Origin: Morganella sibonii
Lineage (GTDB): Bacteria; Pseudomonadota; Gammaproteobacteria; Enterobacterales; Enterobacteriaceae
DNA: 64,000 nucleotides
Strand: one strand, 5' to 3'
Assembly (NCBI RefSeq): GCF_040560245.1
Contig: NZ_JAKMWP010000017.1
Below, piece by piece: positions 25,223 to 33,154 of the stretch. The notes beneath the pieces were generated by a model that did not search any database, was not told where the DNA came from, and saw nothing but the letters and a program-made list of their open reading frames with translations. Each line of letters opens with the position of its first letter. Position 1 is the stretch's first letter. A program made the position numbers and the translations under genes.

Positions 25223-26173
25223 ATGAGCTGGATTGAAAAAATTCTGAATAAGACCCCAATGAACCAGACACGCAAGGCGAGCATTCCTGAAGGTGTCTGG
25301 ACGAAGTGTGACAGTTGTGGTCAGGTACTGTACCGCCAGGAGGTGGAACGTAATCTTGAGGTGTGTCCGAAGTGTGACCATCACATGCGGATCCCTGCAC
25401 GTGCGCGCCTGATGGCGTTTCTGGATGAAGGCAGCACCACGGAACTGGGTACTGATCTGGAACCGAAAGACGTCCTGAAATTCCGTGATTCCAAAAAATA
25501 CAAAGACCGTCTGGTCTCCGCGCAGAAAACAACCGGGGAAAAAGAAGCCCTGATTGCGATGAAAGGCACACTGAAAACCATGCCGGTTGTTGCGGCAGCG
25601 TTTGAATTTGCCTTTATCGGCGGTTCAATGTCCTCGGTGGTCGGCGCACGGTTTGTCCGCGCGGCGGAACAGGCGCTGGAAGATAACTGCCCGCTGATCT
25701 GCTTCTCCGCAAGCGGCGGCGCACGTATGCAGGAAGCGCTGATGTCGCTGATGCAGATGGCCAAAACCAGTGCGGCACTGGCCAAAATGCAGGAGCGCGG
25801 TCTGCCGTATATCTCTGTACTGACTGACCCGACCATGGGCGGCGTTTCCGCAAGTCTGGCAATGCTGGGTGATATTAATATCGCCGAGCCGAAAGCTCTG
25901 ATCGGTTTTGCCGGTCCGCGCGTTATCGAACAGACTGTCCGTGAAAAATTACCGCCGGGATTCCAGCGCAGTGAGTTCCTGATAGAAAAAGGGGCGATCG
26001 ATATGATTGTCCGCCGTCCGGAAATGCGTGATACCGTCGCGGAAATTCTGTCAAAACTGACTAACTATCAGTTCCCGCAGGAAGATGAAATCATTGAAAT
26101 CCTGACTGCGGATGAACCTGATACCGACTTATCTTCCGAAACAGAGACTGATGTCAAAAAACACGATGTCTGA
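25223..26173 (+). CDS. accD: Acetyl-CoA carboxylase carboxyltransferase subunit beta AccD
   Basis: Beta subunit of the carboxyltransferase that transfers the carboxyl group from biotin to acetyl-CoA, making malonyl-CoA for fatty-acid synthesis. 316 residues (E. coli 304). The N-terminal zinc ribbon uses C29, C32, C48 and C51 (CDSCGQ and CPKCDHH). The crotonase-like core has FSASGGARMQEALMSLMQM and PTMGGVSASLAMLGD. The C-terminal tail is acidic. The start follows GGAAAGGTC. The partner AccA is elsewhere. It overlaps folC slightly. Confidence 0.96.
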   Translation: MSWIEKILNKTPMNQTRKASIPEGVWTKCDSCGQVLYRQEVERNLEVCPKCDHHMRIPARARLMAFLDEGSTTELGTDLEPKDVLKFRDSKKYKDRLVSAQKTTGEKEALIAMKGTLKTMPVVAAAFEFAFIGGSMSSVVGARFVRAAEQALEDNCPLICFSASGGARMQEALMSLMQMAKTSAALAKMQERGLPYISVLTDPTMGGVSASLAMLGDINIAEPKALIGFAGPRVIEQTVREKLPPGFQRSEFLIEKGAIDMIVRRPEMRDTVAEILSKLTNYQFPQEDEIIEILTADEPDTDLSSETETDVKKHDV

Positions 26174-27464
26174 TAAGCGAGAAAGACCAACAGCCGCGTC
26201 ATCAATGATGACGTGGCTTTCTTATCTGGGTGATCTGCATACGCAGGTTATTGATATGGGACTGGAACGTGTCGGTGCGGTGGCGGATATCATGAATCTG
26301 CGCTATCCCGCCCCCAAAGTCATTACGGTCTCAGGGACTAACGGTAAAGGCACCACCTGCCACACACTCGAATCCATCCTGCTGGCAGCGGGGTTGCGGG
26401 TGGGTGTGTACAGTTCCCCGCATCTGGTGAATTACACCGAACGGGTGCGTATTCAGGGACAAAACCCGCCGGAAGCTGATTTCTGCCGTGTCTTTGCGGA
26501 TATTGATACGCAGCGCGGTGACATCACGCTCACCTATTTTGAAGCGGGTACACTGGCAGCATTACAGTTGTTCCGCGACGCCAATCTGGATGTGGTGATT
26601 CTGGAAGTCGGCCTCGGCGGGCGTCTGGATGCCACCAATATTGTCGATTCTCATATTACGGCGATCACCAGTATCGCACTGGATCACACCGACTGGCTCG
26701 GCGCTGACCGCGAGCATATCGCCCGCGAAAAAGCCGGGATTTTCCGTCCGCACTGCGTGGCGGTAATCGGTGAACCGGATGCGCCTTATACCATTGCTGA
26801 CGTGGCAAACAAGCTGGAAACCTCACTGTTCTGCCGTGCTGATGACTGGTCTTATACGGAGCAGGGTGACCACTGGACGTGGCAGTGTGAGGATGAAACC
26901 CTCGAAAATCTGCCGCTGCCGAATGTGCCGCTGGCGAACGCCGCGACAGCGCTTGCGGTGATCCACAATCTGCGTCAGGTGAAAGACAAAACCGGCCGTG
27001 CTATCACCCGTGAGGCGATTGATACCGGACTGCGTCAGGCACAACTGCCGGGCCGCTTCCAGATTGTCTCACAAAAACCGCTGACGGTGCTGGATGTGGC
27101 GCATAACCCGCATGCCGCCGGTTACCTGGTGTCAAAACTGGCACAGTTGCCGCGCACTGCGCAGAGCCGCGTCCGTGCGGTGATCGGTATGCTGGGCGAT
27201 AAAGATATCAAAGGCACCCTGGCGGTGCTGAGTGAGCAGGTGACGGACTGGTATGTCGCACCGCTGACAGAACTGCGCGGTGCACCGGCTGAACAGCTGG
27301 CAGAGCATCTGACCGCTCCGCAGCAGTTTGCGGATGTGGAAAGCGCATGGGAACAGGCGCGTCGTGATGCTTCCCCGGACGATATTGTGGTGGTGTGCGG
27401 ATCATTCCACACAGTGGCGCATGTCATGGACGTTTTAGCGAAGGAAGGTGCGGGTGGCCAGTAA
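26166..27464 (+). CDS. folC: Dihydrofolate synthase / folylpolyglutamate synthase FolC
   Basis: Adds glutamate to dihydropteroate and extends the gamma-glutamyl tail of folates using ATP. I start at the ATG at 26166, whose N terminus (17 residues before WLSYLGDLH) best matches E. coli; the ATG at 26151 and the frame opening at 26112 are alternatives. It has 432 residues (E. coli 422). The P-loop is VSGTNGKGTTCHTLE, and the Mur-ligase-like blocks LEVGLGGRLDATN and LDVAHNPHAA are present. It overlaps the end of accD by eight bases and the start of dedD by 11. Confidence 0.94.
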   Translation: MSDKRERPTAASSMMTWLSYLGDLHTQVIDMGLERVGAVADIMNLRYPAPKVITVSGTNGKGTTCHTLESILLAAGLRVGVYSSPHLVNYTERVRIQGQNPPEADFCRVFADIDTQRGDITLTYFEAGTLAALQLFRDANLDVVILEVGLGGRLDATNIVDSHITAITSIALDHTDWLGADREHIAREKAGIFRPHCVAVIGEPDAPYTIADVANKLETSLFCRADDWSYTEQGDHWTWQCEDETLENLPLPNVPLANAATALAVIHNLRQVKDKTGRAITREAIDTGLRQAQLPGRFQIVSQKPLTVLDVAHNPHAAGYLVSKLAQLPRTAQSRVRAVIGMLGDKDIKGTLAVLSEQVTDWYVAPLTELRGAPAEQLAEHLTAPQQFADVESAWEQARRDASPDDIVVVCGSFHTVAHVMDVLAKEGAGGQ

Positions 27465-28128
27465 ATTTCAGAATCGCTTAGTCGGAACTATTATCCTGGT
27501 GGCGGTGGGTGTGATTGTCCTGCCGGTGCTGCTGGACGGCGATAAGAAATATAACGAAGACCAGTTCGCAGCCATCCCGCTTATCCCGAAAGAGGGTGAG
27601 CAGGATGAGATTGATGCGGTAAATCCGATCAATCAGACTATGCCGACCATGCCCTCAGAAGGGGCATCCAGTGCCATGATTACCGAAGCGGCACAAACCG
27701 GGACACAAGTCCCGGCAGAAGAATTGCCGGGCGGCAGTACCACCTCCAACGTACCGCCGGGAGCCGATCCGCTGCCGCCGGTTGTGATCCCGGATAAACA
27801 GCCGCCGAAACCGGAACCTAAGCCCGAACCAAAACCTGAGCCGAAACCGGAACCAAAACCCGGGCCGAAGCCGGAACCAAAACCGGAAAAAGCCCCTCAG
27901 GGACAGGCTTATGTTGTGCAGCTGGGGGCATTATCTAATGCCCGTAAGGTTGAGGAGATTGTGGCCACGCTGCGGTTATCCGGTTATCAGGTTTACACGG
28001 TGCCGCGCGGCAAACTGACGCTGATTATGGTCGGGCCGTCAGCCTCACAGGCAGAGCTGAAGTCCTCGCTGGGGGAACTGAGACAGCTTACCGGGCTGGA
28101 TGGCAGGGTGCAGGCTTATAAACCGTAG
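27454..28128 (+). CDS. dedD: Cell-division protein DedD with SPOR domain
   Basis: Septal-ring protein: an inner-membrane anchor, a proline-rich periplasmic linker and a peptidoglycan-binding SPOR domain. The start is GTG at 27454 (ASKFQNRLVGT, as in E. coli), with AAGGA eight bases upstream; a GTG two codons earlier is less likely. It has 224 residues (E. coli 220). The membrane helix spans about 9-28, and the linker holds a regular KPEP repeat at about 117-146. The SPOR domain starts at about 151 (QAYVVQLGALSNARKVEEIV). It follows folC with an 11-base overlap. Confidence 0.94.
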   Translation: MASKFQNRLVGTIILVAVGVIVLPVLLDGDKKYNEDQFAAIPLIPKEGEQDEIDAVNPINQTMPTMPSEGASSAMITEAAQTGTQVPAEELPGGSTTSNVPPGADPLPPVVIPDKQPPKPEPKPEPKPEPKPEPKPGPKPEPKPEKAPQGQAYVVQLGALSNARKVEEIVATLRLSGYQVYTVPRGKLTLIMVGPSASQAELKSSLGELRQLTGLDGRVQAYKP

Positions 28129-28175
28129 CGAATTTAAGGTATTAGCAGTATCCGTTAATAAAATCAGTTAACTCT

Positions 28176-28216
28176 TTGCGGCGATTATAATTTTTTATTT
28201 CGCCGCAATTTATTTT
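28176..28216 (+). terminator. Probable terminator after dedD
   Basis: Nine-pair perfect stem: TTGCGGCGA at 28176-28184 with TCGCCGCAA at 28200-28208, a 15-base T-rich loop, followed by TTTATTTT. Confidence 0.65.
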
Positions 28217-28237
28217 CGGACAGAGCAAAAATCCGTT

Positions 28238-28253
28238 ACGCAAACGTTTTCGT
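28238..28253 (+). promoter_or_regulatory. PurR operator upstream of cvpA-purF
   Basis: ACGCAAACGTTTTCGT at 28238-28253 is a near-perfect PurR box. It lies 55 bp before cvpA, matching PurR repression of cvpA-purF in E. coli when purines are abundant. Confidence 0.92.
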
Positions 28254-28307
28254 TTTCTGTTAGAATGCGCCCGTCACTGATGCCGGGGCATCAATTTGGA
28301 TAGTGAT

Positions 28308-28814
28308 ATGGTTTGGATTGATTACGCAATTATTGCAATTATTGCTTTCTCGGCATTAGTCAGCCTGGTTCGTGGTTTCGTTCGTGAAGCCTTATCGTTA
28401 GTGACCTGGGTCTGTGCGTTTTATGTGGCCAGTGAGTTTTTCCCGCTGCTGGCAGACTATTTTACGCGCTTCGATGACCCGCTGGTCCGCAACGGAATCG
28501 CTATCGCGATTTTATTTGTTGCGACACTGATTGTCGGCTCGGTGATTAACCATGTTATCGGTTCACTGGTTCAGCGGACAGGCTTATCAGGCACAGATCG
28601 TGTTCTCGGGGTTTGTTTTGGTGCTCTGCGCGGGGTGCTGATCGTGGCGGCGATTTTGTTCTTCCTCGACAGCTTCACGCAGATGAGTCAGAGCAGCGAC
28701 TGGCAGCAGTCACAACTCATTCCCCAATTCAGTCATGTTATCAGGTGGTTCTTTGACTACCTCCAGAATGCGTCAAGTTTCCTGCCGGAGAATTTTCCCT
28801 CTCCGCCCGGCTGA
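28308..28814 (+). CDS. cvpA: Membrane protein CvpA
   Basis: Inner-membrane protein required for colicin V production in E. coli and linked to envelope stress and bile tolerance; its biochemical role is unsettled. 168 residues (E. coli 162) from the ATG at 28308, which has GGA eight bases upstream; an upstream in-frame TTG is less likely. It has four hydrophobic helices, beginning MVWIDYAIIAIIAFSALVSL. The block TGLSGTDRVLGVCFGALRGVLIV is family-typical. It is co-transcribed with purF, 15 bp away, under the PurR box. Confidence 0.95.
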   Translation: MVWIDYAIIAIIAFSALVSLVRGFVREALSLVTWVCAFYVASEFFPLLADYFTRFDDPLVRNGIAIAILFVATLIVGSVINHVIGSLVQRTGLSGTDRVLGVCFGALRGVLIVAAILFFLDSFTQMSQSSDWQQSQLIPQFSHVIRWFFDYLQNASSFLPENFPSPPG

Positions 28815-28829
28815 TGAGGAAAAAACTAC

Positions 28830-30347
28830 ATGTGTGGTATTGTTGGTATCGTTGGTTTTACGCAAGTCAATCAATCAATTTATGACGCGCTCACGGTGTT
28901 ACAGCACCGGGGCCAGGATGCAGCCGGTATCGCAACCATTGACAGTAACAATGGTTTCCGGCTCCGTAAAGCCAACGGACTGGTGAAAGATGTTTTCGAA
29001 ACCCGCCATATGCTGCGTTTGCAGGGGACACTCGGGATAGGCCATGTCCGTTACCCGACCGCAGGCAGCTCCAGTGCATCGGAAGCACAGCCTTTTTATG
29101 TTAATTCACCTTTCGGTATCACCCTGGCGCATAACGGCAATCTGACCAATGCACACACGCTGAAGCAGCAGCTGTTTGAAACGGCCCGCCGCCATGTCAA
29201 TACCACCTCTGATTCTGAAATCCTGCTCAACGTGCTGGCGTATGAGCTGGATCGCTTCGATGCTCACCCGCTGGAGCCGGATAATATTTTTGCCGCCGTC
29301 AGTGCGATGCACAGTAAAATCCGCGGCGCGTATGCCTGTGTGGCACTGATTATCGGTCACGGCCTGCTGGCATTCCGTGACCCGAATGGTATCCGTCCGC
29401 TGGTACTCGGTAAACGCGCCCTGAATGACGGACGCGAAGAGTATATGGTGGCCTCTGAAAGTGTCGCACTGGATACCCTCGGTTTTGAATACCTGCGCGA
29501 TGTGGCACCGGGTGAAGCGGTTTACATCACCGAAACCGGGCAGCTCTATACCCGTCAGTGTGCGGCAAATCCGTCACTGACGCCGTGCCTGTTTGAATTT
29601 GTCTATTTCGCCCGTCCGGATTCTGTTATCGATAAAGTCTCTGTCTACAATGCCCGCCTGCGTATGGGGCAGAAGCTGGGAGCCAAAATTGCCCGTGAGT
29701 GGGAAGATCTGGATATCGATGTGGTGATTCCGATTCCGGAAACCTCAATGGACAGCGCGCTGGAAATCGCCCATATGCTGAATAAACCGTACCGCCAGGG
29801 GTTTGTGAAAAACCGCTATGTGGGACGTACCTTTATCATGCCGGGTCAGCAGGAGCGGAAAAAATCAGTCCGCCGCAAGCTCAACGCCAACCGCACTGAA
29901 TTTAAAGGGAAAAACGTGCTGCTGGTGGATGACTCCATCGTGCGCGGCACCACCTCAGAACAGATTGTGGAGCTGGCACGCGAAGCCGGCGCGAAGAAGG
30001 TCTATTTTGCCTCTGCGGCACCGGAAGTACGTTTCCCGAATGTCTACGGTATCGACATGCCGAATGCCAACGAGTTAATCGCGCACGGCCGTGAATCCGA
30101 TGAAATCTGCCGTCTGATTGGCGCGGACGCGCTGATTTTCCAGGATCTGAGTGACCTTATTGATGCCGTGCGTGAAGAGAACCCGGATATCCGTGGTCTT
30201 GAGGCATCTGTATTTGATGGTATCTATGTCACCAAAGATATCGACCAGGATTATCTCGATTATGTGGAAAACCTGCGCAGAGATGATGAATTAAAGTTGC
30301 GGGATCATAACGAAATTGAGAACCTTGAGATATATAATGAAGGTTAA
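28830..30347 (+). CDS. purF: Amidophosphoribosyltransferase PurF
   Basis: Committed step of purine synthesis: it transfers ammonia from glutamine to PRPP. 505 residues, exactly the E. coli length. The nucleophile is C2 (MCGIVGIVG), exposed after Met removal. The N-terminal Ntn glutaminase domain covers about 2-240. The phosphoribosyltransferase domain has the PRPP loop VLLVDDSIVRGTTSEQIV at about 364-381. It is feedback-inhibited by AMP and GMP in the family and transcriptionally repressed by PurR here. Confidence 0.97.
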   Translation: MCGIVGIVGFTQVNQSIYDALTVLQHRGQDAAGIATIDSNNGFRLRKANGLVKDVFETRHMLRLQGTLGIGHVRYPTAGSSSASEAQPFYVNSPFGITLAHNGNLTNAHTLKQQLFETARRHVNTTSDSEILLNVLAYELDRFDAHPLEPDNIFAAVSAMHSKIRGAYACVALIIGHGLLAFRDPNGIRPLVLGKRALNDGREEYMVASESVALDTLGFEYLRDVAPGEAVYITETGQLYTRQCAANPSLTPCLFEFVYFARPDSVIDKVSVYNARLRMGQKLGAKIAREWEDLDIDVVIPIPETSMDSALEIAHMLNKPYRQGFVKNRYVGRTFIMPGQQERKKSVRRKLNANRTEFKGKNVLLVDDSIVRGTTSEQIVELAREAGAKKVYFASAAPEVRFPNVYGIDMPNANELIAHGRESDEICRLIGADALIFQDLSDLIDAVREENPDIRGLEASVFDGIYVTKDIDQDYLDYVENLRRDDELKLRDHNEIENLEIYNEG

Positions 30348-30370
30348 TCTCTTTTTTGTCGGGTGATGTT

Positions 30371-30964
30371 ATGAAAAAACTGATTGTGGGGCTGACCGGC
30401 GCAAGTGGTGCAGTTTATGGTGTGCGTCTGCTGGAGGTCCTGCAAACGGTGCCGGAGGTGGAAACCCACCTGATTGTCAGTCAGGCGGCACGGCAGACAC
30501 TGGCGCTGGAAACGGCGTACAGTCTGCGTGACGTACAGGCTCTGGCGGATGTGGTGCATGATGAGCGCGATATCGCTGCGAGTATCTCTTCCGGCTCTGT
30601 CAGAACACTGGGGATGGTTATTCTGCCGTGTTCGGTGAAAACGCTGTCGGGGATTGTGCACAGCTACACGGACACTCTGGTGACCCGGGCGGCGGATGTG
30701 GTGCTCAAGGAAGGGCGTAAGCTGGTGCTGGGAGTACGTGAAACACCGCTGCATCTCGGACATCTGCGGCTGATGACACAGGCGGCGGAAATCGGCGCGG
30801 TCATTATGCCGCCGATGCCTGCATTTTATCATCAGCCGGAAACCGTGCAGGATATTATCGACCAGACGGTCAACCGCGTGCTTGATCAGTTTGATATTGA
30901 ATTACCGGAAGATTTATTTGCCCGCTGGAGCGGGGCGAAAAATCCCCGTTCCGCACAGCCGTAA
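30371..30964 (+). CDS. ubiX: Flavin prenyltransferase UbiX
   Basis: Makes prenylated FMN, the cofactor for the UbiD decarboxylase of ubiquinone synthesis. From the ATG at 30371 it has 197 residues (E. coli 189); the frame opens earlier at a TTG with no support. The FMN-binding loop is IVGLTGASGAVYGVRLLE near the N terminus, followed by the conserved SSGSVRTLGMVILPCSVKTLSGI and the C-terminal PAFYHQPETVQDIIDQTVNRVLDQ. It follows purF by 23 bp. The E. coli argT-hisJQMP cluster that follows ubiX is absent here. Confidence 0.95.
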   Translation: MKKLIVGLTGASGAVYGVRLLEVLQTVPEVETHLIVSQAARQTLALETAYSLRDVQALADVVHDERDIAASISSGSVRTLGMVILPCSVKTLSGIVHSYTDTLVTRAADVVLKEGRKLVLGVRETPLHLGHLRLMTQAAEIGAVIMPPMPAFYHQPETVQDIIDQTVNRVLDQFDIELPEDLFARWSGAKNPRSAQP

Positions 30965-30970
30965 CCTGCA

Positions 30971-30999
30971 ATCCCGGCCGTTTTATCACCGGCCGGGAT
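30971..30999. terminator. Inverted repeat between convergent ubiX and yfcH
   Basis: Ten-pair perfect stem: ATCCCGGCCG at 30971-30980 with CGGCCGGGAT at 30990-30999. It has no T-tract on either side but lies exactly between two convergent stops, so it may end transcription inefficiently or protect 3' ends. Confidence 0.5.
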
Positions 31000-31004
31000 C
31001 TGCA

Positions 31005-31916
31005 TTAATAGTCCGCCGGACTATCCAGTAAATCCCGCAGAGCGTCTTCCAGATTAATAAACTGACAGCCGAATCCGGCATCCTCCAGCCGTTTCGGCAG
31101 TGCATTTTGTCCGCCCAGTACCAGTACCGCTGCTTCTCCCATCAGTGCTTTAACCACAAACGACGGAACCCGCAGCAGATGCGGGCGGTGCAGGATCTGC
31201 GCCAGTACGGCCGCAAACTGTTCATTATGGGACGGATAGGGGGCAGTCATATTGAACGGGCCGTTCTGTGCCGGGTCATCGAGCAAAAACAGAATGGCGC
31301 TGACCATATCACGGATATGTATCCACGGCATATACTGACGGCCGTTGCCGGCAGGGCCGCCTAGACCGGCGCGGTATACCGGCAGCAGTTTCGCCAGCGC
31401 CCCGCCTTCCGGTGACAGCACAATTCCGGTGCGCAGCAGACAGACCCGGGTTTTCTCACTCTGTGCTTTCATCGCCAGAGCTTCCCAGCGGTCGCATAAG
31501 GTGTGGGTGAATTCCGGATGCGGCTCGTCGTCCTCCGTTACCACCGCCTGTCCCTGATCACCATACCAGCCTACGGCAGAGCCGGAGAGAAACACCGCAG
31601 GTGGTGTCTCACTGGCATTGATCAGTTCACTGAGCCGTTCGGTTATCTGCCAGCGGCTTTCACATAACCGCTTTTTCTGCTCTTCACTCCAGCGTTTATC
31701 TGCGATAGGCTCACCGGCAAGATTAATGACCGCATCAATATCATTAAGATGTGTTATTTCATTGAGCGAGCTGAGATTTTCTGCTGCCGAGCAAAAACGG
31801 GAATAGACTTTCTGCGGTGAGCGGCTCAGAACCACCACCTGATATTTCCGGGCAATCAGTGCCTGTACCAGCGGGGTGCCGATAAGCCCGGTACCGCCTG
31901 TGACCAGAATACGCAT
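31005..31916 (-). CDS. yfcH: SDR-type epimerase YfcH
   Basis: Extended short-chain dehydrogenase of the TIGR01777/SDR39U1 family, substrate unknown. 303 residues (E. coli YfcH 297). The NAD(P) site is ILVTGGTGLIGTPLVQALI at the N terminus; INLAGEPIADKRW, FLSGSAVGWYGDQG (YxxxK position degenerate, as usual in this subgroup) and the C-terminal DUF1731 region (VPSFVVKALMGEAAVLVLGGQNALPKRLEDAGF) follow. The ATG has GGAG seven bases upstream. It is convergent with ubiX and divergent from yfcD. Confidence 0.93.
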   Translation of the reverse strand: MRILVTGGTGLIGTPLVQALIARKYQVVVLSRSPQKVYSRFCSAAENLSSLNEITHLNDIDAVINLAGEPIADKRWSEEQKKRLCESRWQITERLSELINASETPPAVFLSGSAVGWYGDQGQAVVTEDDEPHPEFTHTLCDRWEALAMKAQSEKTRVCLLRTGIVLSPEGGALAKLLPVYRAGLGGPAGNGRQYMPWIHIRDMVSAILFLLDDPAQNGPFNMTAPYPSHNEQFAAVLAQILHRPHLLRVPSFVVKALMGEAAVLVLGGQNALPKRLEDAGFGCQFINLEDALRDLLDSPADY

Positions 31917-32010
31917 AGTTGCTCCTTCTGCCGGTAGGTTTCACTGACTATAGCAGTTTTTGCTGCCGGGGGATGTGATCGGCAAGAAAGAAAAACAATC
32001 ATAGAACCGC

Positions 32011-32025
32011 TATCAATTCTTGATA
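32011..32025. promoter_or_regulatory. Palindrome between divergent yfcH and yfcD
   Basis: TATCAA, TTC, TATCAA inverted (TTGATA) forms a 15-bp palindrome in the 256-bp divergent intergenic region. It looks like an operator, but no regulator can be named. Confidence 0.3.
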
Positions 32026-32172
32026 TACTGCTTTAACGACCATAATGGCACACTATCATTATTAGTTTGATATATAAAAGAGTATAAAACAGGGCCCGCG
32101 GATTGCCGGCGTGTGTCACTGAAAAAACAGAAACAGCATCCGTAATGCTGATAAAAAAGAAAAGGTTAGAGG

Positions 32173-32748
32173 ATGGAACAAGAAAGCGCTATCGAGTGGG
32201 TGGACGTGGTCGATGAGAATAATGACGTCATCGGTCAGGCGACCCGCGAGCAGATGCGGGCGGAAAACCTGCGTCACCGGGCTACCTACATTGTTGTGCA
32301 TGACGGCATGGGAAAAATTCTTGTTCAGCGCCGGACTGAGCACAAAGATTTCTGCCCGGGTCTGCTGGATGCCACAGCAGGCGGCGTGGTACAGCAGGGC
32401 GAACTGATGCTGGATTCTGCCCGGCGCGAAGCGGAGGAAGAACTCGGGATTGCCGGTGTACCGTTTGCCGAGCACGGCCTGTTTTATTATGAAGAGCCCA
32501 TCTGCCGTGTCTGGGGCGGATTATTCAGCTGTGTGACACACGGTCCGTTCGCGCTTCAGGAAAGTGAAGTATCGGAAGTGACCTGGCTGACACCGGCGGA
32601 AATCACGGCCCGCTGTGACGAATTTACCGCAGACTCACTGAAAGCGCTTTCACTCTGGCTGACGCGCAATAATCAGAATTATACCCCGGCAGAGCCGCAA
32701 AAGGCGGTGGTAATACCTGAAACTGAAATGAGCAGTGACAGCGAATAA
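32173..32748 (+). CDS. yfcD: Nudix hydrolase YfcD
   Basis: Hydrolase of nucleoside diphosphates linked to another moiety; substrate undetermined. 191 residues (E. coli YfcD 180). The Nudix box GX5EX7REUXEEXGU is complete: GGVVQQGELMLDSARREAEEELGI at about 75-98, with its REAEEE metal ligands. The surrounding IDI-like fold (TYIVVHDGMGKILVQRRT) is typical. The chain has an acidic C-terminal extension of about ten residues. The ribosome-binding site is GAGG right before the ATG. A terminator follows. Confidence 0.93.
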   Translation: MEQESAIEWVDVVDENNDVIGQATREQMRAENLRHRATYIVVHDGMGKILVQRRTEHKDFCPGLLDATAGGVVQQGELMLDSARREAEEELGIAGVPFAEHGLFYYEEPICRVWGGLFSCVTHGPFALQESEVSEVTWLTPAEITARCDEFTADSLKALSLWLTRNNQNYTPAEPQKAVVIPETEMSSDSE

Positions 32749-32765
32749 AAAAGAATAAAAACCGG

Positions 32766-32793
32766 AAAAGCCTGCAATATGCAGGCTTTTTTA
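32766..32793 (+). terminator. Intrinsic terminator after yfcD
   Basis: Eleven-pair perfect stem AAAAGCCTGCA, loop ATA, TGCAGGCTTTT, then more T. Confidence 0.93.
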
Positions 32794-33154
32794 TATTTAA
32801 AATACGGTAAAATAAAAGGCTGGCAGTAAATATATCGGGAAAAAGGAATATTATCCGATATTATTAATTACCATTTGTATTATTCCGGTTTCTGCATTTT
32901 ATCATTTTCATGTAGAATGCCGCTGCGAATATAAACAATAATCCCGCAATGTTTATCAGCCATTATTTCTGATGTTTCTCCGCAAACAATCTGTTTATGA
33001 AACAATAATTAAAAGCCAATTAATTATTTGAAATATAAATGTTTTTATATATTTACGCCAGTGGGTTGTTAACGGGGAATGTATATGATGGCAGCCGGTA
33101 ATCAGAATTATCCGGAAGTGAACGGGAAAATAAAATACAAACCAAACGAGAATA
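32794..33154 (+). other. AT-rich upstream region of the M48 protease gene
   Basis: About 360 bp, AT-rich, without a plausible reading frame. It should contain the promoter of the protease gene; I see no clear operator. Confidence 0.45.
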
